This document shows positions 43,701 through 50,799 of a DNA stretch of 64,000 nucleotides, one piece after another. The notes below the pieces were generated by a model that did no database searches, was not told the DNA's origin, and saw only the letters and a program-made list of their open reading frames with translations. Numbering within the stretch: the stretch's first letter is position 1; each line of letters opens with the position of its first letter. The DNA comes from UBA10449 sp035636885 (GTDB taxonomy: Bacteria > Chloroflexota > Dormibacteria > Dormibacterales > Dormibacteraceae): contig DASPYG010000185.1 in the NCBI GenBank assembly GCA_035636885.1, positions 15,810-79,809 of the forward strand. The letters are read 5' to 3'. The translations under genes and the position numbers were made by a program.

Positions 43701-43935
43701 TGTGGAACGTGGAGATCCACGCCTCTCCGTAGTCGTCCTGAAGGCGCTCGTCGATTCGCCTGCCGATCTCCTCGGCGGCTCCAGTCGAAAACGTAAGCGC
43801 GAGGATCTGATCGCGACTGGCGACGTGCCGAAGCACGGCCTGCTCATACAGGTCGACCAGCGCGCGTGTCTTCCCCGTGCCCGGCCCGGCAAGCACCCGG
43901 AGGGGGCCGTTGATGTCGTCTATGTCGATCGGCAA
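40732..43935 (-). CDS. UvrD-like helicase fused to FeS RecB-type nuclease (AdnA/AddB-like)
   Basis: A 1067 aa companion helicase-nuclease. Walker A GPGTGKTRA lies only about 15 residues from the start, so no Q-motif precedes it. It has DEFQDVDPAQ (motif II), QSIYGFRGT, and TVHQAKGLEFQVVFA (motif V). The C-terminal nuclease has VGKIDRVNDVGDGEVEVIDYKTG and cluster cysteines KCPRLYW, then CITRFSSCPHAAIC. Both subunits therefore keep motor and nuclease motifs, as in AdnAB and unlike AddAB where one motor is degenerate. TTG 43935 is the only available start, since an in-frame stop lies about 10 codons upstream. Confidence 0.88.
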   Translation of the reverse strand: MPIDIDDINGPLRVLAGPGTGKTRALVDLYEQAVLRHVASRDQILALTFSTGAAEEIGRRIDERLQDDYGEAWISTFHSFCWRILRDHAPDAHRMLINSFQESIVMRQVLAEVDPDVLGALVGVRRSEAFARDLLGFVSLMKQNLVHPAAFMLATEAGGSDRLRALAAAYQAYQERLRGAGMVDFRDLIIGAIELLQSRHELRERLRSKFQLILVDEFQDVDPAQFQLLQLLAPPESRPRLVVVGDPDQSIYGFRGTVPRLLGIDFPAAYSAATLTLDDCWRCSQEALDAGERLLGVTQPGRTRRGLRSVAEIAPPSVVIAHEGDGLDEAFFCAREIKRIHGAHPELRLDDFAILLRSTTAMGAPFEEALRALDVPYEVRGSGATTRNEVVRFLVGYLESLRKPDDLEAFESALASSLGGVGSRTLSRLRAHAFEQARPLPRVMRRLMYVLASRDPQRYPLPWGGEAPTDPPTPPDYYEYLTEPELDALHAAMVARHKLLDRSKKLPLASLAYSVLIEDGAIGKLLDLGLHAQERTQAMADLRSTIEGLEAVEEVYGRLHGAKPLVSEIGGSLDALLAGAADDAEPASARRDAVQVMTVHQAKGLEFQVVFAAGFAHGLFPSEARPHPLLDDVDRAWLEKFKVGFMPSWPSDPDGHLAEEARLAYVALTRARRVYVTYADAYLRQAGPSVFIGMAAPEAETKELTRASARLDPADVLLAREAEVLIAAHRESVSESAGARARGLGLDVSFIADRESGEPFEPYGGDRNPEHVEIDHFSPTTLNDYLKCPRLYWYNHHPGLAEEPRSVAMERGGFLHEVLEDFHLQEAEWRPLESEGQKDWLETVLQKHLEGYLSRMEGTLDRKREEKQVRALLGNYIRFVTGMQPIRRLGTLALERRFHLQLDGADIVGKIDRVNDVGDGEVEVIDYKTGSGKPMRWAYEAYFGPDLYDVQLALYYLACKYGFDDEGKPLGFQPRFLSLWYPKDWVWGSMRQDIFTVGRPAGLKEYREKVLDAGDLERSRDTVMQAISRIKAGHFEPAPRDLAGTCITRFSSCPHAAICPYGGAPPE

Positions 43936-43987
43936 AGCGTGTACCTCAGCTGGCGGGCCCTTCGATTATGCGGTGGCCGGTTCTCCA

Positions 43988-44009
43988 AGGTCAGCCTTGG
44001 CTGTTAACA
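43988..44009 (-). repeat. TTAACA-centred element, copy 6
   Basis: The minus strand reads TGTTAACAGCCAAGGCTGAC in the divergent gap between the helicase-nuclease and the glycosyltransferase. GTTAAC makes it palindromic at the core. The rest of this 160 bp gap shows no further supported feature. Confidence 0.3.
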
Positions 44010-44096
44010 CAGCTTCGCGCCGGCGGGCGGCCGGCGGGTTTCCAGGACCAGCGCTCCAAGCAGCGATCCGACCGTACAGCAATATAGGTGGGCGCC

Positions 44097-45590
44097 ATGT
44101 CGACGACCGCGACCGCCCGCCGCACCTTCAGCCCACGCGCGGTTGCGGCCTTTGCGGCGGTGACAATCGTCCTCCCGCATGTGCCTTCCTTCTTTCATCG
44201 GCTCCTCGATGGGGACGAGGCGATCTATGGCTCCATAGCCGCCCTGATGAACATGGGCGGCCCGCTTTACGCCGAGGGCGGCGTGGACAACAAGCCACCG
44301 GGAATCTTCTGGGTCTACTCGGCCACATTCCGCGTTTTCGGCACCTACCAGATGACGGCAATCCATGTGGTCGCTCTGCTGGCCGTTATCGCCACGGCTC
44401 TTCTCATCTTCCTGGTCGGACGGCACGTGGGAAGCACGCGAGCGGGCGTGCTTGCGGCGATCTTCTACGGCGTCATGACGGGGGCCGGCAACCCGCGGCT
44501 GCTGGCGGCCAATACCGAGGTGTTCATGATGCTGCCTCTCACGGCGTCGATGCTGCTCATGCTGCAGGAGCGATGGCTGTGGTCCGGTCTGCTGCTGGCC
44601 GCGGCCGGGGCCTTCAGGCAGTCCGCGGCCATCCAGATCCTGCTGCTGCCACTGGCTCTCGCGTACCTCGAGCCGCGCGCCGCCCGCGTACGACCCCTGC
44701 TCTTGTTCGCGAGCGGGCTCGCCGCCGGCCTTTTGGCAGGCGCCGCTCTGCTCGCCCTGACAGGTTCGCTGACGGGATTCTGGCGCTGGACGATCGGGAT
44801 CCTGACGCAGTACGCCGGCACCAACTGGACGCCGGCGCTCGTGTGGTCACGCGCCCAGGACAGCGTGATTCCGTTTGCGCTCGCAACCTCGGTCCTCTGG
44901 GTGGCGGCGATCGCGTGGGCGGCGCGGTGGAAGCGACTCGAGCCGGCCCATCGTCTCGTGGTGGCATGGCTGGTCGCCTCGGTGATCGGTTCACTGGCGG
45001 GAGGCCACCTGTCGTGGCACTACTTCATCCAGCTGATGGGCCCGCTGGCAGTGCTGGCGGCACTCGCGATCGACCATGCACTCCATGCCCCTATGCAGCG
45101 GGAGGTCGCCGCCGTTGTGGCGCTCGGCGTCCTCGTGCCGGCGCTGTGGTGGGGCTCATACGACATACTCGCCGACCCCCTGACTTACGACTGGAGTCCG
45201 CCGATCGCCAAGCACGAGCTGGTCGCGACGTACATTCGAAACCACACCAGGCCAAGCGACCGCGTTTTCGTCTGGGGCGATTGGCCCGCGCTCTACGTCG
45301 AGTCGGACCGCGAGATGGCGAGCCGTTTTCCCGGCTTCCTTCGTGGCTTCGCGCGCGGGTCAGGTCTGCCGCCGAACAACTGGGACACCGCGCCCGATGT
45401 GTGGCCGGCTCTGCAGGCCGACCTCGAGCGCAACCCGCCGGCCATGATCGTCGATACCGCAGCTGCCAACTGGAGCGACTTCGCGAAGTATCCGATGCGC
45501 AACTACGCGGTGCTTCAGAACCTCGTCAGCACGAAGTATCGCCTCGTGGCGGTGGTGGATGGCGTCGCCATCTACGTGCGTAACAGTTAG
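44097..45590 (+). CDS. GT-C membrane glycosyltransferase (ArnT/PMT-like)
   Basis: About 497 aa with 11-12 hydrophobic segments. The first outer loop holds LDGDEAIYG, the DE/DD-type catalytic motif of family 39/83 glycosyltransferases, and GVDNKPPGIFWVY, another family block. The last 120 residues form a periplasmic domain (THIRNHTRPSD-like strand; RVFVWGDWPALYVESDREM). Such enzymes use polyprenyl-phosphate sugars to decorate lipids or proteins outside the membrane. ATG 44097 is used; GTG 44088 is possible. Confidence 0.85.
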   Translation: MSTTATARRTFSPRAVAAFAAVTIVLPHVPSFFHRLLDGDEAIYGSIAALMNMGGPLYAEGGVDNKPPGIFWVYSATFRVFGTYQMTAIHVVALLAVIATALLIFLVGRHVGSTRAGVLAAIFYGVMTGAGNPRLLAANTEVFMMLPLTASMLLMLQERWLWSGLLLAAAGAFRQSAAIQILLLPLALAYLEPRAARVRPLLLFASGLAAGLLAGAALLALTGSLTGFWRWTIGILTQYAGTNWTPALVWSRAQDSVIPFALATSVLWVAAIAWAARWKRLEPAHRLVVAWLVASVIGSLAGGHLSWHYFIQLMGPLAVLAALAIDHALHAPMQREVAAVVALGVLVPALWWGSYDILADPLTYDWSPPIAKHELVATYIRNHTRPSDRVFVWGDWPALYVESDREMASRFPGFLRGFARGSGLPPNNWDTAPDVWPALQADLERNPPAMIVDTAAANWSDFAKYPMRNYAVLQNLVSTKYRLVAVVDGVAIYVRNS

Positions 45591-46465
45591 ATGAGCTTGG
45601 GGAGCGGGGGCAGCTTGATCGGAAGCTTGGGCACCGTGACGGGTACGGTCACCGGCAGCTTGGGGGCCGGGACGCTGACCGGCAGTGCGGCCTGGTTGGG
45701 GATCGCCGGCGTTGGGAGCGGAACCGCGCCGGTCACTGGTTGGACGGGCACCTTGACGGCCGGCATGCCGGCCGCGGGCACACGCCCCGTGGCGGTGACG
45801 CGACCGCGGTCGACCTGGGACAGCTGCGCAGGTGACGGGGCCTGGCCGGCGAGCATGGCGGCCGTGATCGCTCCGCAGGCGACGACCACCGCCGCCGGGG
45901 CCAGGTGGTCGGATGCGTTCTCGGCACCACGCCGGACCATGTCGACGATGGAACGGGCGCCAAACCACGCGGCGATCGCATAGATCGTGCGCCTTGCTGC
46001 TGACCGGCCCATCTCGACGTGGGCGCTGACCGCGTTCACCGCCTCCCGGAGCTTTCGCCTGACAGCACCTTCCCCGACGCCCAGGTGCTCGGCGATCTCC
46101 TCGTTCGTGAGACCTCCGAAGTAAGCGAGCTTGACGGCCTGCTTATGGCCCGCCGGCAGCGTGTTCAGCGCCTCGTCGACCGACTGGCGGACCATCGCGC
46201 TCGAAAAGTCGTTCCACGGCAGCGTCCCGTCATTGGGCGGAGTGCCCTCGACCAGCATCTTTTTCAACCCCTTGTGCGCGCCGCGTATACGGCGGCGGTC
46301 GAAGGGCCGCTTCCGAATGCCCGTCATCAGCCACGTCCGCCAGGAATCACTTGCCGCGGTGGGAAGCACGATGAAATCCGCCTCTTTGGGCGGCAAATCC
46401 TCGTGCTGTTCCCCGCCGTTCGGGCCCGAAGGCGTCCGCGACGCAAAGAACCAGCGACTCAACAC
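45587..46465 (-). CDS. Membrane-anchored sigma-70 region 4-like protein with Pro/Val-rich tail
   Basis: A 292 aa protein. Residues 92-150 match sigma region 4 of ECF factors (VDEALNTLPAGHKQAVKLAYF, then the HTH GLTNEEIAEHLGVGEGAVRRKLREAV). The preceding 90 residues do not contain a recognisable region 2. A transmembrane helix (about 187-207) and an 80-residue tail of VPVP/LPVTVPKLP-type repeats follow, which should cross the cell wall. It is atypical for a sigma factor and could be a membrane-tethered regulator or a sigma/anti-sigma hybrid. GTG 46465. Confidence 0.75.
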   Translation of the reverse strand: MLSRWFFASRTPSGPNGGEQHEDLPPKEADFIVLPTAASDSWRTWLMTGIRKRPFDRRRIRGAHKGLKKMLVEGTPPNDGTLPWNDFSSAMVRQSVDEALNTLPAGHKQAVKLAYFGGLTNEEIAEHLGVGEGAVRRKLREAVNAVSAHVEMGRSAARRTIYAIAAWFGARSIVDMVRRGAENASDHLAPAAVVVACGAITAAMLAGQAPSPAQLSQVDRGRVTATGRVPAAGMPAVKVPVQPVTGAVPLPTPAIPNQAALPVSVPAPKLPVTVPVTVPKLPIKLPPLPKLI

Positions 46466-46534
46466 CGCATCCCCGATGCGCGCATTACCCCGTACAAGGA
46501 AACTCGCAACGGCACCTACCTACCCGGTGCTGTA

Positions 46535-46551
46535 AAACCCTGTTAAGGAAT
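46535..46551 (-). repeat. TTAACA-centred element, copy 7
   Basis: The minus strand reads TTCCTTAACAGGGTTTTAC, 8 bases after the stop of the DsbA-like gene. It keeps TTAACAGGGTT, with a short deletion relative to copies 2 and 4. Confidence 0.35.
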
Positions 46552-46553
46552 TC

Positions 46554-47150
46554 TCAGTCGGGTGAAGGTCGGACCGGGCGCTTGATCTCCAGGACACGCT
46601 CCTCGTCGGCGGCCATCTCGATCAACCTGTCATACAGGTTCACGGCGTCGGCCCCGTTCGGTGCCTCCGCCAGTCGAATGTACGCTGAGGCGCCGTTGGG
46701 AAATACGAAGGTAGGAGTTCCGAACACGCCGTGCCTGGACACAGCGTTCATGTGGTCGAAGGCGAGCGCATGCGTGATCGCCGGGTCGGCGACGTCCCGC
46801 CGGAAACGTTCCAGGTCCAGACCTGAGTCATCCGCCACCTGTTCGACCACGTGGACGTCGTCGATGTCCAATCGCGCCTGGTGACGGGCGCCAAGGAGGG
46901 CGGGATGAAACACCTCGAACCGGCCCTGCCGCCGAGCCGCCTCTGCCGCCTTGAAGGGGAGCCTGCCCCGCACCCGCTCGCCCGCCGGAGCATCCCAAAC
47001 CGTCCAGCCGCCTTCCTTCGAGTTGACCTGCGTGAGGGAGAAGTAACGCCAGCGCACATCCGGCCTCCGCTCCGCGGCCACGTTCGCGAGCAGCAATGAG
47101 GCGCGATACACGAACGGGCACCCGTAATCGAAGTAGAGCTCGAACTCCAT
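46554..47150 (-). CDS. DsbA/FrnE-like thioredoxin-fold oxidoreductase
   Basis: A 198 aa protein with a thioredoxin strand (FELYFDYGCPFVYRASLLL), an inserted helical domain, and the cis-proline loop VFGTPTFVFP. The active-site position reads CPFV, so the second cysteine of CXXC is missing; this occurs in 2-hydroxychromene-2-carboxylate isomerases and single-Cys DsbA relatives. No signal peptide, so cytosolic. The ATG (47150) overlaps the divergent CPBP start codon by two bases. Confidence 0.85.
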   Translation of the reverse strand: MEFELYFDYGCPFVYRASLLLANVAAERRPDVRWRYFSLTQVNSKEGGWTVWDAPAGERVRGRLPFKAAEAARRQGRFEVFHPALLGARHQARLDIDDVHVVEQVADDSGLDLERFRRDVADPAITHALAFDHMNAVSRHGVFGTPTFVFPNGASAYIRLAEAPNGADAVNLYDRLIEMAADEERVLEIKRPVRPSPD

Positions 47151-47754
47151 GAAGCTTCAAACGAGGACCGTGGTCACGCGTATTCCCGACAGCTGGGGAT
47201 GGATGGCGCCCGACATCCTCCGCCGCCTGCTGCCTTTCGCCGTGATGGTGGCCGTGGCCGAGATCGGATGGCGCCCGTCGTGGCTTGGATTTTCAGGAGG
47301 GCGGCTGGGCGTCCAGCTGGCATTTGCGGCCGCGGCCGCGCCCGTCCTGTTCGTGGCCGCGGCCCTGGTTCAGCTGTGGCTGGCCCGGCGCCGTGGAGCG
47401 CTGCTCGTGCCGGGGACGGCCGGCGACGCCTGGTTCCAGGCCGGCTTCTACGCCCTCAATGGGCCGATCGAGGAAGCTTTCTTCAGGGGCCTGGTCCAGG
47501 GCGGCCTCGGCGTGGCGTTCGGGGCGCCGGTCGGCTTTCTTGCCGGCACCGCCGCTTACGTCCTCTATCACCGCCTGGGCTGGCCGTGGCCAGACACGCT
47601 TGCCACCGCGCTGGTCGGCATCCCCCTCGGCCTGGCTTTCTGGCTGCTGCCCGGGCCCGCCTCGTTGATGGGCGTGTCGATCGCCCACATCGCGGCGACC
47701 TGCGGGTTTCTCGGTCCGGGCCCTTTCCTCCTGAAGAGGCTAGGACTGGTCTAG
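47149..47754 (+). CDS. CPBP family intramembrane protease
   Basis: A 201 aa polytopic protein of the CAAX-protease/bacteriocin-processing (Abi, PF02517-like) family. Catalytic residues fit: Glu-Glu in GPIEEAFFRG, His in YVLYHRLGWPW, and His in SIAHIAAT, all at helix ends. About six hydrophobic helices. Relatives process or protect against peptides or prenylated proteins; the substrate is unknown. The stop is immediately followed by the MFS gene, suggesting co-transcription. Confidence 0.83.
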   Translation: MKLQTRTVVTRIPDSWGWMAPDILRRLLPFAVMVAVAEIGWRPSWLGFSGGRLGVQLAFAAAAAPVLFVAAALVQLWLARRRGALLVPGTAGDAWFQAGFYALNGPIEEAFFRGLVQGGLGVAFGAPVGFLAGTAAYVLYHRLGWPWPDTLATALVGIPLGLAFWLLPGPASLMGVSIAHIAATCGFLGPGPFLLKRLGLV

Positions 47755-48930
47755 GTGGTGCAGCTCGATGAAGTACAGCGACGGACTCTGGTGTGGGCCG
47801 GCCTTGCAGTGGTCCTCACGGCATTCGACGGTTCGGTGCTGGTCCTGGCCCTGCCGGCCGTCGCCCGTGACTTTCAAGCGCGCGTCCCGGATCTCAGCAA
47901 CCTCGGCTCGATCCTCGCCCTCGGCGGCCTCGGCGCACTGCCCCTGGCGACGCTGGCCGACCACTTCGGGCGCCGGCGCCTGATCGCGGTCGGCGTCGCC
48001 GGCTTTTCGATCGCCAACTTTGCGAGTGCCTTCGCGCCGAGCCTCGCGGCACTCGCCTTCCTGCGCCTGGTAGCGGTGTGCTTCGAGGCGCTGGTCGGAG
48101 GGGTCGCCACCGCCCTCATCGTCGAAGAGGCCCCGTCCGGCCGGCGCGGCCAGGCCGTGAGCGTGCTCGCGCTGCTCAGCGGCGCGGGCACCGGCATCAC
48201 CGTGATCGCGTATCCCCTCGTCGCCCCACACTGGCGCTGGCTGTTCGCCGCGGGCGGCGTGGGACTGGTGGCCGCCCCGCTGATCTGGATGAGGCTGCCC
48301 GAAGGGCGCGTGTGGCAGAGGGTGAGACTGTCCGGCTCTGCGCTTCGGTTGTTGATGGCGCCGCCTTGGCGCCAAAGGCTCTTCATCATCGCGGCGACCA
48401 CGGCGCTGCTTGCCGTCCTCCTGGAGCCGGCTGGGCTGCTGTTCACCGTCTTCGCCAGCCAGAAGCTGCGCATGAGCCCCACCGGGATCAGCGTTCTGAT
48501 CGCCGTCTCGGGCGTGGCGGGCGCGGGATCTTACGTTGCCGGCGGCTACCTCAGCGACCGTTTCGGGCGGAGGGCTCCTGGAGCCGCACTCACTGGAGCC
48601 ACCGCAGTGGCCGCAAGCGTCAGCTTCGCCACGGGGACGCCCGGATTCGTGATCGGCAACGTGCTGTGGAGCTCGTTCGCCAGCGCCGCGACGCCGGTGC
48701 TCGGGGCGTGGTCCGGCGAGCTCTTTCCCACTCGGGCGCGGGCCACGGCCGAGGCAACAGGGTCGGTGGCGGCGGCGGTGGGAAGCGTGGCCGGTCTCCA
48801 GGCGGTCGGGATCCTTTCGCAGTCCGTCGGGCTCGGCCCGGCCCTCGCGTTGACAGGCATTGTCGCCCTCGCCGGGGCCGGCCTCCTGCTCCTTCTCCCC
48901 GAGACCCGCGGCGCCCCGCTCCCAGACTAG
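47755..48930 (+). CDS. MFS transporter, 12-helix
   Basis: A 391 aa major facilitator. Helix 1 reads VVLTAFDGSVLVLALPAVA, motif A ADHFGRRRLI, and the second-half motif SDRFGRRAPG; 12 hydrophobic helices are visible. The substrate is unknown; FDGSVL in helix 1 recalls metabolite:proton symporters and drug exporters. GTG 47755 directly follows the protease stop. A hairpin terminator (49005-49028) lies 75 bp downstream. Confidence 0.87.
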   Translation: MVQLDEVQRRTLVWAGLAVVLTAFDGSVLVLALPAVARDFQARVPDLSNLGSILALGGLGALPLATLADHFGRRRLIAVGVAGFSIANFASAFAPSLAALAFLRLVAVCFEALVGGVATALIVEEAPSGRRGQAVSVLALLSGAGTGITVIAYPLVAPHWRWLFAAGGVGLVAAPLIWMRLPEGRVWQRVRLSGSALRLLMAPPWRQRLFIIAATTALLAVLLEPAGLLFTVFASQKLRMSPTGISVLIAVSGVAGAGSYVAGGYLSDRFGRRAPGAALTGATAVAASVSFATGTPGFVIGNVLWSSFASAATPVLGAWSGELFPTRARATAEATGSVAAAVGSVAGLQAVGILSQSVGLGPALALTGIVALAGAGLLLLLPETRGAPLPD

Positions 48931-49004
48931 GAACACATCCGGAAAGGAAGCGTCTCTGTGACGGTGGTCGCCAACAGCGCTGAGACAAACGTGCATGCGT
49001 GTTC

Positions 49005-49028
49005 GCGGCCGGGTTGAAACCCGGCCGC
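49005..49028 (+). terminator. Hairpin terminator after the MFS gene
   Basis: Perfect 10 bp stem GCGGCCGGGT/ACCCGGCCGC with loop TGAA. No long U tract follows, so it may be partly factor-dependent. It isolates the downstream GntR-led region. Confidence 0.6.
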
Positions 49029-49081
49029 CCTTCGACCCGCAATTTGACGAAGCCACAGGGCGGTGCTAGGGTTGCCGCGGT

Positions 49082-49102
49082 ATATCGGTCGCATATCGGT
49101 CG
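49082..49102 (+). promoter_or_regulatory. Tandem 11 bp repeat ahead of the GntR gene
   Basis: ATATCGGTCG occurs twice (49082-49091 and 49093-49102) with an 11 bp period, one helical turn, 9-29 bp before ATG 49111. Candidate autoregulatory site. If translation really begins at GTG 49063 these bases would be coding instead. Confidence 0.45.
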
Positions 49103-49110
49103 ATGGCCTG

Positions 49111-49827
49111 ATGTGGGAGGGGTCACAGGGGTTGGCGTCTCAGGCTCGCGCGATTGGAGCTAGGCACGCTCAGAGCACCGTCGCCGAGGCCGCGCGCTCG
49201 CAAAGCGAGGAAGCCTACCTTCGGATACGAGACCGGATCGTGTGCCTCGACATGCCGCCCGGCTCGGTCGTCGAGGAAGGCCGGCTCCGTGACGAGCTCG
49301 AGATCGGTCGTACCCCGATCAGGGAGGCCTTGCAGCGACTGGCGTGGGAGAACCTTGTACGCAGTGTGCCCCACCGGGGTACGTTCGTGACGGACGTCAA
49401 CATCACCGACCTCGCACGCATCACCGAGGTCCGGGTCGTGCTCGAAGGGCATGCCGCGAGATTGGCGGCCGAGCGCAGGGGTGACGGCGACCGCGAGGCG
49501 ATTGCCGACCTCATCGAACGGCTCGACGCGGCCGAGCTCATCAACCCTCGCGAGCTAATGCAGCTCGACCGCGAGATCCATCGCCAGATCTATCGCTCGG
49601 CTCGCAACGCCTTTCTCGAAAACACGCTGGAGCGGTACTTCAACCTGAGCCTGCGGCTCTGGTACCTGGTCCTCGACCACGGCGTTCGCCTTCGCGAAGC
49701 GGTGGAGGAGCACATCGAGCTGCTGCGCGCGGTCATCGCCGGCGACGGCCAGCGCGCCGACGAATGCATGAGGCGCCATGTGATCGGGTTCGAGCGCGAG
49801 ATCCGCAAGGTGCTGGTGGAGAGGTAA
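49111..49827 (+). CDS. GntR/FadR-family transcriptional regulator
   Basis: A 238 aa regulator. Winged-helix domain about 30-100 (SEEAYLRIRDRIVCLDMPPG; IGRTPIREALQRLAWENLV; VPHRGTFV) and an all-helical FCD effector domain (VRVVLEGHAARLAAER, LDREIHRQIYRSARN, EEHIELLRAVIAGDG) with the Asp/His metal-ligand pattern of the FadR group, which senses organic acids. ATG 49111 is provisional; GTG 49063 and TTG 49132 are alternatives. It leads the catabolic region and is its likely controller. Confidence 0.88.
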   Translation: MWEGSQGLASQARAIGARHAQSTVAEAARSQSEEAYLRIRDRIVCLDMPPGSVVEEGRLRDELEIGRTPIREALQRLAWENLVRSVPHRGTFVTDVNITDLARITEVRVVLEGHAARLAAERRGDGDREAIADLIERLDAAELINPRELMQLDREIHRQIYRSARNAFLENTLERYFNLSLRLWYLVLDHGVRLREAVEEHIELLRAVIAGDGQRADECMRRHVIGFEREIRKVLVER

Positions 49828-49832
49828 GAGGG

Positions 49833-50768
49833 TTGCCCAAAGTCTTTTTCGCGACCGACCTGCATGGTTCCGAGATGTGCTGGCGCAAGTTCCTCAACGC
49901 GGCCAAGTTCTATGAGGCCGACATCCTGATCTGCGGCGGCGACATGACCGGCAAGGCGATGATCCCGATCGTCGAGGAGAACGGCCACTACACGGTGACG
50001 ATCGCCGCCGAGAGGCAGGTCGTCACGGCCGGGCAGGTCGGCGACATCGAGACCCAGATCCGGCGCCGCGGCTACTACCCGCTGCACGTCACCCCGGAGC
50101 GGCTGCAGGAGCTGGACGAGGACGCCGACAAGAGGAAGCAGTGCTTCCAGCAGGTCATGCTGGACGGCGTCCGCCGCTGGATGGACATGGCTTCGGAGAA
50201 GCTGCGCGGCTCCGGAGTGCGCATATTCGTATGCCCGGGCAACGACGACGAGATGGAGGTGGACGACGTCGTCCGGGAATCCGACATGGTCGAGCTCGGC
50301 GAGGGGCGCATGGTCGAGATCGACGGCTTCACGATGATTTCCACCGGGTGGTCCAACCACACGCCGTGGAACACGCATCGCGAAGAGGCGGAGGAGAAGC
50401 TCGGCGAGCGCATCGAGGCGATGGCCAAGCAGATCCCCGACCCCACGCGCGCGATCTTCAACCTCCACTGCCCGCCGTACAGGTCGGGTCTCGACGAAGC
50501 TCCGGCCATCGATGCGGACCTCAAGCTGATGCATGGCGGGCGCGCGCTGCGCCCTGTCGGTTCGACCGCCGTGCGCCAGGCGATCGACAAGCACCAGCCG
50601 ATGCTTTCGCTGCATGGGCACATCCACGAGAGCAAGGGCGCGGTGAAGCTCGGCAAAACGCTTTCCATCAATCCCGGCAGCGCTTATGAGGAGGGGATCC
50701 TCATGGCGGCGGTTATCAACCTCGATGCCAAGAAGGGGATCAAGAGCTACCAATTGGTAAACGGGTAA
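49833..50768 (+). CDS. Metallophosphoesterase
   Basis: A 311 aa calcineurin-like phosphoesterase with all metal motifs: FATDLHGSE (D-x-H), ILICGGDMTG (GD), CPGNDDE (GN-D/H), FNLHCPP (H), and LHGHIHESKG (GHxH). It probably cleaves phosphomonoesters or diesters. TTG 49833 lies 5 bases after gntR, with a GAGG purine site overlapping its end, implying coupling. Its link to the catabolic genes is unknown; removing phosphate from a phospho-alcohol or phosphodiester substrate would make sense. Confidence 0.88.
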   Translation: MPKVFFATDLHGSEMCWRKFLNAAKFYEADILICGGDMTGKAMIPIVEENGHYTVTIAAERQVVTAGQVGDIETQIRRRGYYPLHVTPERLQELDEDADKRKQCFQQVMLDGVRRWMDMASEKLRGSGVRIFVCPGNDDEMEVDDVVRESDMVELGEGRMVEIDGFTMISTGWSNHTPWNTHREEAEEKLGERIEAMAKQIPDPTRAIFNLHCPPYRSGLDEAPAIDADLKLMHGGRALRPVGSTAVRQAIDKHQPMLSLHGHIHESKGAVKLGKTLSINPGSAYEEGILMAAVINLDAKKGIKSYQLVNG

Positions 50769-50799
50769 GCGGCAATAACGGAGAGGGAGAAAAAGAGAG

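Noticed and set aside
47740..49056. 438-codon minus-strand open frame over the MFS gene
   Set aside because: Its translation is polar and repetitive, and the plus strand encodes a clean 12-helix transporter.
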